From NCBI RefSeq assembly GCF_002443255.2, contig NW_019211457.1:34230105-34294104 (forward strand): DNA of 64,000 nucleotides, written 5' to 3'. Under the pieces are notes generated by a model. That model worked only from the letters and a program-made list of their open reading frames with translations. It had not been told where the DNA came from and made no database searches. Position numbers and translations under genes: made by a program. This DNA is from Varroa destructor. Lineage: Eukaryota; Arthropoda; Arachnida; Mesostigmata; Varroidae. This document shows, piece after piece, positions 36,641 to 49,900 of the stretch (positions are counted from its first letter, which is position 1; every line of letters begins with the position of its first letter).

Positions 36641-38791
36641 CATACTCTGACGCCAGTAGGTTCGTGGTAATGGTGCCAAAAGCGTGTCATGACTCCAATA
36701 TCAGTAGCACTAGTAATAGTATTAGTTGCAGCAGTAGTCATTTCGGGAAGTCTCATCTGAGGTTTTGGCGGGCGCCGCATGTACGTCTTGTATATATAAG
36801 CCCCGCCAAGTAGGCTTCTTCTATCTGGGCGACGTGCGCTGCTCCCTTGGCAGCCACCAGTCAGCATAAGAACTGAAAGCAAACTCTTATTGAAGAAACA
36901 AGGGAAGGCGGCATCATTGACTGGCCACCAGATGTCAAGATGTCTGCAGGATCCGTTGGTAGGGAACACATTATAGAAAGCAATGCATACACTGGGAGCA
37001 TGATGCGCGCACATCACAAGTGCACACATACACTGTGTAATAGTCTAATAAGGCTGGGGCAGCATGAGAGGCTTCAGCCGCGTATGAGAGCTTGCGAACA
37101 CCAGCAGCGGCAGCATGAGCAAAAACCGTACCAGGACTAGGAGGTGTTGTCCTGTCATTCTCGCTGACCTGTCGTCATCTCGCTATCGAGCTATGCAGCA
37201 GTGTTCCTGTACTACCGGCCTTACCTCTCCTGTATGAACTCAGGAGTCCGTATACTAACAATAGTGAAGCACCAGTTTTGCCGTCGTAGTTGGCAGTAGT
37301 GGCTGTCTGCCCGATCAATCCGCTCATGTACAACATAGGTTCAGCCGGTCAACTTATTGATGCTGCTGACACTAGTTGTGCTCATATACGACCAGGCAGC
37401 TATTCCGTCTACTGTTACCCTTCGCTGCTGCGACTTTATCCAGCTGGTTGCCTCACGATGTAGCTTCTGTCGTCTCTCGTTATGCATGTCTGGCGCTCGG
37501 TTTTATCACGACTGAGTGCCGCCAGTGCAGGAATGTGCCGAATCCCCAGTAGGTCTGCTGGTAGTCTGCTTGCTTTCCTGCACCATCAACGACGAGATTA
37601 CAGCAACAAACGATAACTGTCGGTTGTTCCTGCTGCTCGGTATTTTTTCCTTTTCAGTTGTCATCATCATGGCGCCGCAGTGCTACTGGGAGCAGCGGCT
37701 GTGATAATATTCTTGTGGGCGATGATGCTTTCTCTGCCAACGCTAAGGGATTGCCTGTTCTGGTTGGCAACCTTGGAGTGTCCTTCTTAGTGCCACTTTC
37801 TGCCTCCGTTCTTGTTCGTCTGTTTTGGTTGCCTTCAAGCTCTCTTCAGTTCTTGGTACTATCTCTGCCTCCCTATGCTTTTCCTTTCCTTTTCCTGCTA
37901 ACAAACCAACCAACCAGCTACAGCCACCGGGTATTTGCAACCGTTCCGTGCCATTAGCTCGCGACTCGGTCGTCTGCCTAACCTTCAAAGCGGTCGACTA
38001 ACGTGTAGCTTTGACCGCCCTCGCAAGGGTATGGCTCTTGCTTACAATAGATTCTGCTTTTGCAGGGTTAGTTTCTTGTTGTTGCCGTTGCTATTAGCGC
38101 CATCCCTGCTCTGTTTCAGTGATGACAATCACCATCGGCTGTGATTGTTCTGCGCTGCTGCAGAAGCGACAAGTCGCCTCCATATCTTTTCTAATCGTTA
38201 CTAATGCCAGCGTGGCTGCCGACGTTTATGGAGGTGTTGGTAGACGCCACGCTGCCATGCTGCTGCTCACCACTAGTGTCGCTTGCTTGCTCGGTCGTCA
38301 TGTTTGCTTCACTTTGTCGGGTTTGCCGGACCGAGTTAGTTGAGGTTGCACTAGTTCTGCTTTCCTCTCGTTCTCCATCGTGCCCCCGCATCGTTGGCGT
38401 CGCTGTCATTCATCTATAGCATCCACAAGGCTGACTGTCGCTCCGAGGGCGGTGGCAAGATAAAAACAATGTAATTGCGTTGCCTTCTGTGATGATGCGG
38501 GTTGCTGATGCTTCGACTCTAGCTGTTATTCGTACGGGCATCGCTGCCGATGCCGCTGTCGCTCAGGATATCGCCAGCCGATGTTAGTATAAACAAAATA
38601 GAGAAAATACGAATTTGCTAGCGGAGTGGACACCTTCTGCTTGCGACAGTCTGATGTCTTCTGCACGGCTTGGGCGGTGCATTATCTCGTAGCCTGTGTT
38701 TCTCAAACTTTCCGTATATCAGGTGTTTCTTAGAGCGACATAATTCAGTTATCATAATTGTGCTTCCGTTCTTCTGCGTATCTGCAACCTA

Positions 38792-38842
<51 letters not shown>

Positions 38843-39760
38843 ACCTAAACTATACTGCTTAGGATTGGTTCTAGAAAACACAAAAGACCTCATGAGTGAG
38901 CACTATGGGTAACTTCGAGCAGGGGCTTCACAGTTTGTTTCGCCGCCGATTTGTAGTGGGCAGAAGCGTTCTACAAAGAGTCGTAGGGTATTGCTCAACT
39001 ATAATTATGCCGAGTAGTTTAAGGTTTAGTGAGAGAAAGCGGGAGAAAGAGAAATGCAGTGGAGACGATAACATTGTTGGTCCATCATTCCTCAGATTGT
39101 TCTGCGATGAACCCATTGGTAATCATATGGATATCGACATCAGTGCAACTTTACGCGGTCTGTTTTGATAAAATGACCAACTGTTGCCGACAGTGAACAA
39201 ACTTTCTTGCCACCTGAAAGGAAATGACCTACGTTGACAGAAGTCACACGTTTGCCAATGCGGGAATCTATCCTCCCCCTCGTTAATTCGCGTTCTGTGT
39301 CACCCAGCCAGCCTTACCGCGTCCGATTCATCTATAATCTTGCCATCGTCGCTCAGTGAAGTCTTTTCCGTGTCGTCTTTTTTGAACACTGCTTACAGGT
39401 CGGCTAGTTCGTAGTTACCTCAGTTGTGGGGGACGCAGTCCGTGGGTTTACAAAGTTGAAGTTCATTAAGCTAGCACATGTCGTAATAGGACTGATCTCA
39501 GTTTGCACTGCTGCTGCTTAGTTTAACTGTAGGTGCCTGTAGTGCATAGCTTGCCATGGTCAGACAGGCAGTCAGTAACCCCCTGCTGCCAGGCCATGAC
39601 CTCAATACCGTACGATTGCTTCACGCTCAGTCGAATTCTTAGGAAGAGTGAGTAGGAACTTGCCCCGTTCGCTCACATGTTATCTACTTTTGCATTCATC
39701 CGCTAGTCGTCCTCATAGGTCATCGCATATACGAGGATCTTCAGCCAAGACGGCAATTAA
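36641..39760. other. Balanced-composition non-genic block
   Basis: No recognisable gene. Triplet-biased sequence produces overlapping frames of 60-130 codons on both strands. A TATATAAG element lies on the + strand near 36789, without a convincing downstream gene. The block also contains a long (TA)22 microsatellite. Confidence 0.5.
38795..38838. repeat. (TA)22 microsatellite
   Basis: 44 uninterrupted bases of TA, the longest simple repeat in the window. It is self-complementary and able to extrude as a cruciform; length polymorphism is likely. Confidence 0.98.
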
Positions 39761-39982
39761 CGAATAGAAAAAGAGAATCTGCCCCACTTGCCTTCCATCG
39801 ACCGTTCGCGTGAATGGAAGCAAAAGATAGCAAATGGAGAATGGTACAAGAAGGCCTCTGAATTCATTCCTCTATTTGAGCTGAGGAATACTTTTTACAG
39901 AAAGGGTATCAGACAAGCAAGAAGAATAGAGAAATACGTGTTTCGGGTTCCGGGTTTAGGTATGGCTCTTGTGAGAAGCTAA
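39761..39982 (+). CDS. Candidate exon fragment, charged, unknown product
   Basis: A + frame is open for 73 codons between a TAA at 39758-39760 and a TAA at 39980-39982, with no ATG near its start. It encodes a strongly charged peptide with REWKQKIANGEWYKKASEF and RKGIRQARRIEKYVFR. It has little low-complexity bias and looks more protein-like than its neighbours. An AG just after the upstream stop could be an acceptor, and GTATGG near 39960 could be a donor. The A-rich DNA may itself favour Lys, Glu and Arg codons, so this could be chance. I do not recognise a family. Confidence 0.15.
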   Translation, partial: RIEKENLPHLPSIDRSREWKQKIANGEWYKKASEFIPLFELRNTFYRKGIRQARRIEKYVFRVPGLGMALVRS

Positions 39983-41491
39983 TTACAGCAACAGAGAGTG
40001 TACTTCGCGAGACCGCTTTTGAGTTGAAGAAGAACAATTTATATTAGAATTATCATCAACCAGTTGCCCATCAACCAGAGCCCCTTTCTGCCTTTTCAGA
40101 TCTCATAGGTATACGATATCAGCTGACGGCTGATTGCCCTACTAGTCGCCGCTCCCTTTTGCGCTGGGAACCTGAGCTTCTAGATTCAGCTGCCGTTCGT
40201 TTTTTTTCTTTTTACACGGTCCACCTCTCTGCCCCCGCCTCGTGTTCTTCTATCTCTCGTGTTCTATAGTCAATGTATATGGTCGTCTATGTCTGCGTAT
40301 GTGTTCTTGTACTCGTTATTACACTGTACGCTGTATAACAGTCGAGAGAAGTTTTGAGGGGGTAAAGGGCATAAAGGACGAGGAGTAGCTGCTGCTACAG
40401 GAGATGAAATATCACTCGACCCTCTCCTCCTTACTCTCCAGTGCTTTCCTTCTTCTCTGCCCTCTTTTGCGCCTACCTCTACTCTTTTTTCTCTACCAGT
40501 TATAGCAGCTGAAAACGTGAACCAGCAAAGCTGGCTCGGCTCGCTTCGTCTAACTGTTTTAGGCTCGACGGTCGACCAAGCTACCTCCCGCGTAGACCTG
40601 CAGACCTTCCTTTACCTCCATAACCCCCTCTTCCGCAGCTTACCCCAAGCTTATGCTCTGATGTGAACGTTAACGTCAGGCCCTGGCGGCAGAGCTTATT
40701 CAGGCCAACGGTTGTCTTTCAACAACCCTGCACGTCCGGCAGCTAGAACCGCCCGACCGTTTCGCAGTCGCGTCGAGGTCTTTCAGGGAATTTTCTCGTT
40801 TTTTTCATTTCAAGGTTTTTTATTCGAACTTCAGAAAAAAAAGAGATAGAGAATAAGAGCCAATGCAAAAGAGGGACAGACAGAAGAGGGGAAAAAACTC
40901 TACTCCTGCAGTCGTCTATAGCTTCTATTTTGCTGCTGCAACAACGACAATGGCAGACCCGTCAGTTTCCCCTCGGACTACTCCGTCGGCTGGCTTACAT
41001 ATAATTAGGTTATTTTGTTCTTTTGGAAACAAGTGAAGCATTAAGTTTGTTTTGCGAGAAATTTTTTCTCTATATCTATACAACGGAACGCGGCCGGCAC
41101 ACTAGTTGGTAGTTGGCGATGCGCTTTCTGAGCACTAGTCTTTCTGCGTCTTCTACTGCCATTATTGCTACCGTCTACGATGCGGCCGTTCGTCAGCAAT
41201 CGTCGACAACGGTGGGTGACAGAGCAACTCACCGTAGTTCTATCGACCGTTCGTAGAGCCAGTTTCGATGATGGCGGTCCGAAAGGGTCGTTGTGTTTCC
41301 GGCTGGCGGTGGTGGCTGGCCCGCTAGTGCCGGCCGCAGCAAAAACCTTGACGGACGCTCTAAGCGAGAGTAAGAAGCTCGCGTGGAAACTACTCAGGAC
41401 AGTAACAGCAGGAACAGGATCAGCTAGTGCAGCTTAGAAATGTAGGCCAAACGCTTCACGAAAAGAAGCAATGTATGGGTGTAAGTTTCTG

Positions 41492-41545
41492 CTTTTCTTT
41501 CTCTATCACCCTCTCTCTTTCTCTCTCACTCTTTCTATTTTTCTT
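41492..41545 (+). repeat. Polypyrimidine tract
   Basis: Fifty of 54 bases are C or T on the + strand, in a CTTT/CTCT pattern. Such homopurine-homopyrimidine tracts can form triplex DNA or serve as splice-acceptor pyrimidine tracts. No credible exon follows directly. Confidence 0.8.
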
Positions 41546-42080
41546 ACCGTATGCATCTTTCACTTTTGCTCTTGCACTCTTGACTTAAAAGTGAGGACCA
41601 TAAGGACAATATACTGTTTCCGCTCCTGCTGACCCGCTGTCCTGCCAGACCAAGAGGATCAAGAACTCCATGCAGGCGGATTCTTATTCTCTAGCTGTTC
41701 CTCGTCCTTCATCTCTCTCCCTCCACTTTTCTTTTTGATGCCTCTACGTATCGCTTCAAAACAATGCTACAGCACAAAAGGAAGAGTAGGCTGCCCAAAT
41801 GCTGCAGAAAAATTGAATTGTCAATTAGTGACCGCTGGCCTTCTCATCCGCGTATGCGCACAATGCATCGCGCTGATCGTCCACAAATTCGCCGCTCTTT
41901 CTTTGTTACTAACTAAATATCCTACCCGCAGTTTTTACAGAAGATCTATTTGTCTTCTGTGTCTGCTTGCTCAGGCTTCTAGCTAAAACCCATCGCTAAC
42001 GCGAGTTCGTACTGATAGCACGCACTTTTAGACAAGTGCTGCGGCTGCTCTCAGCAGTGGTAGAATATGATGACAGTATA

Positions 42081-42098
42081 GGCAGGCAGGCAGGCAGG
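42081..42098 (+). repeat. (GGCA)4 microsatellite
   Basis: A short tetranucleotide run, seen directly. Confidence 0.9.
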
Positions 42099-42900
42099 GC
42101 TGTCGCAGACGCGACGGAACTACAATCCTACTAGATTTGCTTTTACGGTCCAACGGAACGCTAGTCTCTAGGCATTTTTAGGGTTTTGGGTTCTCGTTGC
42201 GCGCCACGGGTCGCCATTCACCGTCGAGATTGGTTAAGCGCAGTCATCTCTTCTGCACCCAATCTCCTTGCCTTTTATTCGCACGCACTTCCGCCTCTAG
42301 CCCGTTATTATATGTGACCCTTGTCGGAAAGAAGCGGGTTCGTCTTGCCACTGCTCATTGCTAGCGTTACTGCCGCTAGTGCCGCTGCTACTACGGCCTC
42401 TGTTGTTTTTTGTTGCGCCATTTCGCTAGTGTAGCCCGTTGGCAAACGACCACGGGCTCTGCTTTGGTCTTCTTCTTCGCTGAGTCTAAATAGCGGGTAG
42501 TTTCCGGGGCGAGCGGGAAATGTATGGAAGGCGGGGTATGCCCAACGCGCCTGATTTTTCCCGCCTGGAGGAAAGTCTTTTGCAGTTTACCATGTTGGCC
42601 GCGCGAAGGGAAGAGCTCGACCCAGTCGCGCCCGGCGGCGGCTTAATGAGAAGGCAAGCTGTCGGCGATTCAGAAGCATTTTTGCTTAGTCCCTTTCGCA
42701 TTAGGGCACTTCCTCAAAGAAAAAAAACCTGCAGAGAAAGAGAGGGGGCACGGTGCCTGCCTAGACCGGTTTTGCTATAAACTCACCGCTCTTTTACTCA
42801 ACTGTCACCACAAACAGAACTGTTTTGGTCGTACTTAGTGCAGTGCAGGGGTGCACAGGCTGTAGAAGTTAGGCTGAGAACAGTAGTAAGCCTAGTCACT

Positions 42901-45511
42901 GCGTATGGAACGTATAGGTCATACTTTTCCTTTAATTTTTTTGAGTGATTTAATCAATTTTTTTTCGCCTTAAAGACTTTGTAGGAGTAGAATGAAAGGT
43001 AACTTAGGTTCGCGTCTTATGATGTTTAGCCCAGTTAGTATGCCTTAGTCAAAGCTCAGTACATTTTTTTATAATATACAATTAATATTCAGTTATTACC
43101 ATGATACCCATAGAAAAGTATTATTACCTGAGAATCCTTGCCCTTCTTGACGTGCAGGTCGTTTTTTGGTCGCACATGTGCAAAGACTCTGTCTAGTGTA
43201 AAATATTTTTTCAGAAGCAAGTCGTCTGCCGGCTTATGTTACTTCAAACTGCGATAATTGAGTTGCTAAACCAACAAGACTTTGATAGTTCGATGTGATC
43301 ATACCGTACATATTAATTCATCCGACTTTGTCTGATACACCGAAGACACTCTTGGTCGTCTTAATAGAAGATTTGCACTTGCACTTAAATCAAGCACCGT
43401 TATCAAAGCCGTAACGGTTACTACAAGTAATCCGTGTTAGAATTGATTATCAAGCTGAAAGTCTTTGTTCTTGAAATAAATGAAGCGTTCGATGATTGCT
43501 GGGAGCTCTTACAGATGGCATGGTATCGACAAGCTGCATTAATAGTACCAACAAGGAATCATTACATAACTAGCGTACCGGCTTTCGATCTTCATTCATA
43601 TAGAATTCAACTGCGAACCACAACCTGCACTCGAACAAACTTAATACAGTGCTTTATTACAGGTGAGACTAATAAGATCCACTCCCTTCCTATGTAAAAC
43701 CTAATTTCCCTTTTTGCCAGATGGAGCTGAGCGAAATGAAACAAACATTTGACGTAAAAGAACTTTTTTAGTTACCCAAGTTGTATGTCAACCTAGGCAA
43801 CCTCTTTAGATCATTTTTTAACCATTTGTCCATATTTGGATCAAGCGATAAGACTCCGCGGAGTTCCGACATTAGCAGATGGTTGCGTACTGCCGCCAGG
43901 AGGGTGTCGTAGGATTCAGTCACAAGTGCTCTACTAAATACGACAATGGGGATAAACCGCTTACGATGAAAAACAAAAAAACAAGCAACTAGTGAATTTT
44001 CTCTTGAATTACTACAGTTTAGTAGAATCAAATCTACAATATATCTGCTAGGCTAATCTATGCAGCATCGTCCTGTGTAAGGATCATCTCTGCTAGTGCA
44101 AAAAACCCGTGAGATACAAACTGTCTCATCCAATTTCCTAAAGCTGTCACTATACAGAGATATCCTCATCTTTGACTCTAATGCCTACATGTAAGTAAAG
44201 AATCCTACATATTCGAGGAAGCGATGAATTATTCTCATATTTCAGACGTTATAATTATATTAAATTTCTTCCGTGTCTGGAAGAATATCGACGTTGCCGT
44301 CATTATTATTATCATCACTATTAATGTCATTAGCAAAACGGTGAGCAGTGCTTAATGAAGAGTCGAAGTTCTTCGGAAGCTGTCAGATCATTTGGGTAAA
44401 GGAGAATTGTCTAAATGCCCAGAAACAGGGTGCGCAACTTCGATATTACTGAATGTTGTTATGCCCGTGCGTCACCATCAAACTTTTCCGTTCACTAACC
44501 TTCTGCTGCGTATAGTGCTATTGAATGATAGCATCATTAGCAGTAAGGTTGTCGATTCAGACGTCATGCAGGCTCGTATTCACAGAGCGCTAATGGTGCA
44601 CTGCGCCTCCATTGGACGCAGTTCACTGAAGACCCGTCTTCAAGGAAATATTGCTAAGGTATTCTTTACGCACGATCTTTTCATCGTGGACCTTTGTTTA
44701 TTGACGAACAACGCATCCGATTGATTACATGAACAAAAGCTTACTGTTTCAATGTAATTGCATACAATTGTAAAGTTCGTGACATACTCTTTTATTTAGT
44801 TCGTATTACTTACAAGGTATAGTACGACCTAACAGCAATCGAAGCTCGTGCCGTCTTCATATTGCCCTGGTTAATTACAAGCGCAGTAGTGTTGAAATTG
44901 TATACAGATTCGATATTGGATTTGTAACACAAACGGAGGCAAGTTTTTCTATATCACTATTGCCTACAGCCACGTGGCAGATTTCATTAGCAGTACTTAT
45001 AACGATACGTGATGTTTGATTGAGAGACTTATGGAAAAAGCGTTGGAACACAATTCGTTAGTAAGCCTAAGTTACTCGATATGTCAATCCAATTAAAAAA
45101 AAATCTTTAAAAAGGTATCTTAAAGATAACTAATAGTTCTTTATAATAGAAACCAATAGACACATCGATTCCCATTGCTAATGCTTTTCGAGCATGAAAA
45201 CCTAGAAAATGCATCTATACTGAAAAGTCCTGCAGTGAATGCCGTTAGAGATACATTGACCTTAATTTGCGTAAAATTATTTACTTCAGGCCAAAAACGT
45301 GAGAGTGGTCTTTGATATTTTGACCAGATACAATGGATTTTTCGTTTTCAGGCCCTTTGCGATACTCAGAAGATTTGTCGAGATCTTTAAAATGGACGGG
45401 AAAATGAAGGGAATATTATAAGTACAAAGTGCATCAAAGTCGCGCTAAAATTGGATGTGGTTCAGGTTTACTGGCAAATCATGTTTTCACATTAGTAATC
45501 ATGTGTATATA
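42901..45511. other. AT-rich non-genic block
   Basis: No gene is recognised. Frames at 43434-43697 (+), 43768-44031 (-) and 44392-44724 (+) are open for 87-110 codons without a firm family match. The first contains EINEAFDDCW, faintly like a reverse transcriptase A-motif, but no other RT motif follows. Confidence 0.5.
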
Positions 45512-45611
45512 NNNNNNNNNNNNNNNNNNNNNNNNNNNNNNNNNNNNNNNNNNNNNNNNNNNNNNNNNNNNNNNNNNNNNNNNNNNNNNNNNNNNNNNNN
45601 NNNNNNNNNNN
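45512..45611. other. Scaffold gap of exactly 100 N
   Basis: One hundred consecutive N, the conventional placeholder for a gap of unknown size. The left flank ends GTATATA and the right flank begins TATAGC, so a TA microsatellite probably broke the assembly. Any reading frame drawn across it is meaningless. Confidence 0.99.
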
Positions 45612-46950
45612 TATAGCTTAAGATGTCCAGAAACAATATGCTCTCTGGTTTGCGATGCAACAGTCGACTGCGCTGCTTTCATGGATGTTCCAATGTACGA
45701 GTTACTCTTCCGAGCTACGACGAGCTTTCGCTCATGCGGAACATCTGTTTGGCAAGCCATCCAGATCTCTGACGACAGAGTCGTTCTACAATTACCGCAA
45801 AGTGCATTAACTCTTGCGGCGGCGCATGTGATGTTCGTTCAACCCAACGCTCGCCGTCGCCTGCTACCGAGAAGCCACCGGCCTTAGTTTCCCAGCATCT
45901 TCTGCCTGCGTCATAGGCCTTACGCGTCAACAGTTCTCTGCACTTTCCTAGCTGTCGAATACATTCGTCGATGTATTTTCCCGTTTCTAAAAACCTTCAT
46001 ATCCAACTTTTTCAGCGACACGATGGCTCGCTATAGCAGCTTCAGTTTGGAATACTCCGATACGCAACAAGGATGTTACCTATAACCCAGTGTAACTCAT
46101 CATTCAGGACTTTGGTTCAAGCCAGGACCGTTCGGCACCCTCATTCTTTAGAGCGTTTTTTTTGACGACCTCCACCAGAAAAGCTTCACCACCGAAACGT
46201 GGGCGCTTGTGCTGTGTTCGTGGTCGATATCGATGGTTTGCTGTTTGCTAATCGCCTGATCCCCAAAGATGGTAGCCATTGTCTACTGTTACTTTCATTC
46301 CGCAAGTTCTTGCCTTCGATATCAAGTCGGGCACTGCGCTCGGCACCAGCTGACCCCTGATCTACTAGACTCACAAAATTGTTTAGAAACTCGTACGTGA
46401 ACTCGAACTGAGCCGAAACCGGTTGTTTTTGAAGAAAATCATGCCCGATTCTTTGCTATCGCTCTACAGCGTCCCTAATAGTCTGCCGGTTAAGGCAGTG
46501 TCTTAGCTTCGGACACCTTTTTATGTATCTGTATCGACAGTAAACACTGCATTCCCGAAGGCAGTTTCAAATCAAGTCTTAGCGAGATCGCAGAAACGGC
46601 CGCAGGCGACTTCCGAAAGGTGCTGATGAAAGCGTCCGTTAATAAACGCTGCATTTCTCAATTTTCTCATCCAAAAGCCCGGTTATAAATAGTCGAGCAT
46701 GGTCGGTTGATGAAACGATGCGTTCAAGTAAATCTTTGAGCTTCACAAGTATGCCACGGGTCCGATGCCATCGTTTGCCTTCTAACTCTCGCCGATGCTC
46801 TTGCGAGGCAGCCTTCTATCCCGCACACAAAATTTCTTGGTCACTTCGTTTACGGTTCGGTTGACTCTGCAACTCGCTACCTGCACTGCTACCTAACGAC
46901 GCAATTACTACAAGCAAAACTACGACTCACGTTAGCGCCACCGGACCCTT
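45612..46950. other. Balanced-composition island of unknown origin
   Basis: This stretch is markedly less AT-rich than both neighbours. It has short broken frames on both strands (for example 46186-46374, -). It may be a decayed mobile element or the edge of sequence lost in the gap. I searched the translations by eye for retroviral-type protease, reverse transcriptase and integrase motifs, and for DDE transposase blocks, and found none. Confidence 0.4.
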
Positions 46951-49900
46951 AACCTAACGATGTTCCTAGAAATTCATCGAAGCCCCAAGAATATTTAAGA
47001 ATTATATTAATTTTTGGCAGACACCAAGACAGCGTAAACTTACAATTGAAATGCAATTAGCGTACTAGTAATAGATTATACATATCAATAAGTAAAGCAC
47101 GATCTACGAATAGTGATTGATAGAATGTGCGTATTTTACAATGACGGTACCTCATTGATTTACCGCATTTAGTTTATTGTAGCGTTAATATGTTTAAGCC
47201 ATAAAAACACAATACCGAATCCATAAATTAGCGGAAAGTGCTACGATTGGCTGCCTGTCACGGTTGACTTACACAGTTTATTAATCTGTTAAATATCTAG
47301 TTTATTAATTAGGTACGGACGTAAACATTGTTCTCATGTTACGCGTAGGAACTGAAGCCGATACGGGAAGCATGGGGTGCAAAATATAATATAGTGTATG
47401 TAGGAACTGTAACAGTAAATTCCTTTGTTCTAGTTGAAATTTCAAATGGTTTTGCTTCGCGTCTGGGCCGATTGATTACAGGTAGAATTATAGCTTGTAG
47501 TCTTCTAAAATTGGTGTTCACCCCACGGATCTTCCGTTACTGATCCGCTGTCACGCATTTCTTTCGCAGACATCTGAAGTCACCCCATAGTTTGTCTTTA
47601 CTACCTGTTACCTGCTACTTTACTGCGCAAATTTATTTACTCTCTGCCATATCGTTTGGCGACACAGAATCTTGTGAGAGCAAACGATGCCTTCTAGAGC
47701 ATCTCTCAGGAATCGAAAAATTATTGGTTACCTTTGGGTCAAAAAGGTCTGTCCTAACGAATAGTTTTGACTGGCTCTAAACACATCTCTCGAATGAAAC
47801 CATTTACTGTGCTGTAGGTGCAGCTAGGCCTCCTCTCTTAGCACGTAAGGCCTGCTTGTTAGAAATACGGAGGTTGCGCGTTTCTCGACCTAGTGTGCTA
47901 GTAACCGTGCCTAAGATAAAATGAACATGTGTGGTAGCAGAGCGTTTTTAGCGTGATCTCGTTGCGGAACTGTATTACTCTGGAGCTTCGTGCAGGGCAC
48001 CTCAGCTGTTTCGTATCGAAGAATAGGAGGTCAATTCGACTTGATCACACCTCAAAGTTACAACTTCAGAAAAGACGTTAATATAACTAGAACGTAGATC
48101 CAACAGGTCCAAGATTGACCCAGCGCCCGAGTGTAAAAAGGCCCTTTCTGCCTCTAGGCCGTAAGAAAAAATTGTGAGAGGGTGTTTTTTCGTACGCACG
48201 CAATCGGGGTCAAGCCGTACTTTGTTTCTTAAGGAGGTCACTATCGACGTGATTTCACCGGGTAAGTTACGCAAACGGCGGACTTACGATCGACTGCTGT
48301 GTTTATTTTATAGGCCTTGACACCAAACTCACACCGTGTGAGAATCTTGACAATGTAGCCTTTAAATTACACAGTCGAGTAGCGCTGCTGTTTGTACATG
48401 ACTTGCAACATGGAACTTTGTACGTTAGTAACTTCGTTGTTAATTTCGTTAAGCTAAATTCAATTTATTGTGGCAGCTCAGGCGTACTTTCGTTAACATC
48501 TGTCCAACTAATTCAAGCGAATAAAGCATATAAATCTGATCAGCTTTTATTCTTTGCTAAACTAACTCGTAAGCTAACAATACAAATTCAGCAACAGCCG
48601 TATAGTTACGCTTTTTCTACGTATACTTCGATATGGTCCAAATGTTTTGGCGACGTTGTTAGGCCAGACTCAAATATTTGGATATAAGATCGAACACACT
48701 ATAAGGTAACAGTTCAGTGCAGCCTGCACGCTCACTGTCGAGCTTACGGTAGTAAGTACCGTAAAAGTACGTTGACAAAAGGGCAAGCACCCAAATTCCG
48801 ATTGTGAAGAGAGCACGAATTTCACGATACGAACTTAATACAAATTCAAGTTTTTAAAAGACGGCTCAGTCAAATGATAACGCTAAGTGTACGACTATTT
48901 TCGACATCTTTCCAATAAACGTGATTGCCGTTCTTCGTAGCTTCATTCATTCATTCATTTGGGCGTAGTGAAATCAATGATATTAATACGTGTTCCTTGT
49001 TTGTGCTACGCAGTACAAATCTGGTACAGCTGACGTATGGAACTAAGCCTGCTAACCGTATGAATCGAACCTGTCGGCGTACGTATTCCTATTGCACGAA
49101 ATATAACTACTGATGTGATGATCGTCAAGCCGGCTTGTGTCCCCTGACCTCTAAAACCACACCTCTTCGTTGCTCGACAATATCAGATGAGGGCAGTGCC
49201 GACGGCGACGTCAATATTTCGAGGAACAAAGGACCTCAACGCAGTACCGACACACGGCCGATTGAGTCTGCAGCCATTGTCATTCAAATAATTCTAACAT
49301 TGCCGGACGGATTTATTCTAAACTCCTAGCAAGGTAGTCAAGCCATTCCGCTTTTCTACGATTACAATTGCGGCCATAAGGATCACGAGCATTACTAACT
49401 TTATAACAGTAAGGAACGGACGTAAAGTTCTATCCCGTCACAGAGTGCTTGTGTCGATCTCGATCATTGCAGATGGGCTTTCTCGTCTTAAGTTCATCTT
49501 CGGTTGCTTTAATCATGGTCATCAATTTTCCTGTCTGCTTCCGTTTTAGACGACCCAATACATAGCTTCGCAGTCTAGCAGTATGCGCAACTCGACCGAG
49601 TAATTGCACGTACAGCTGGGGATTCTCGACGGCAACGACAAGCATCGGGTAAGACCGGGTCTACTACCGCCCTACAAACCGTCATCTGTGGCAACGATAG
49701 TGGCCGCAATAGCCGCTAGGGTATAGATCAGTTTAGCTTGGAACCTTTTATAGTTTTCTTTCGGACGAGAATTGTAAAGCACTCTCGCCTTAATAGTAAA
49801 ACAACAGAGCCTATGCATCCGGCGGCTATTGGCACGATTGGCACATCCATTGGGTCGCGCGTGTGACGGGAATAGAATTTAGGTATGGAACATGAAACTA

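Larger units (their letters stand above)
39983..42900. other. Balanced-composition non-genic block
   Basis: No recognisable gene. From 41492 to 41545 the + strand is pyrimidine in 50 of 54 positions. A (GGCA)4 run occurs at 42081-42098. Frames at 41165-41437 and 42520-42780 are open in more than one register and carry no known motif. Confidence 0.5.

Noticed and set aside
43434..43697. EINEAFDDCW as a possible R1-type reverse transcriptase A-motif
   Set aside because: No GF-type block upstream, no Q-G block downstream and no thumb motif in any frame. A ten-residue resemblance alone is not enough.
45429..45887. A 152-codon frame spanning the N gap
   Set aside because: One third of it is undetermined bases; continuity across a gap of unknown size is meaningless.
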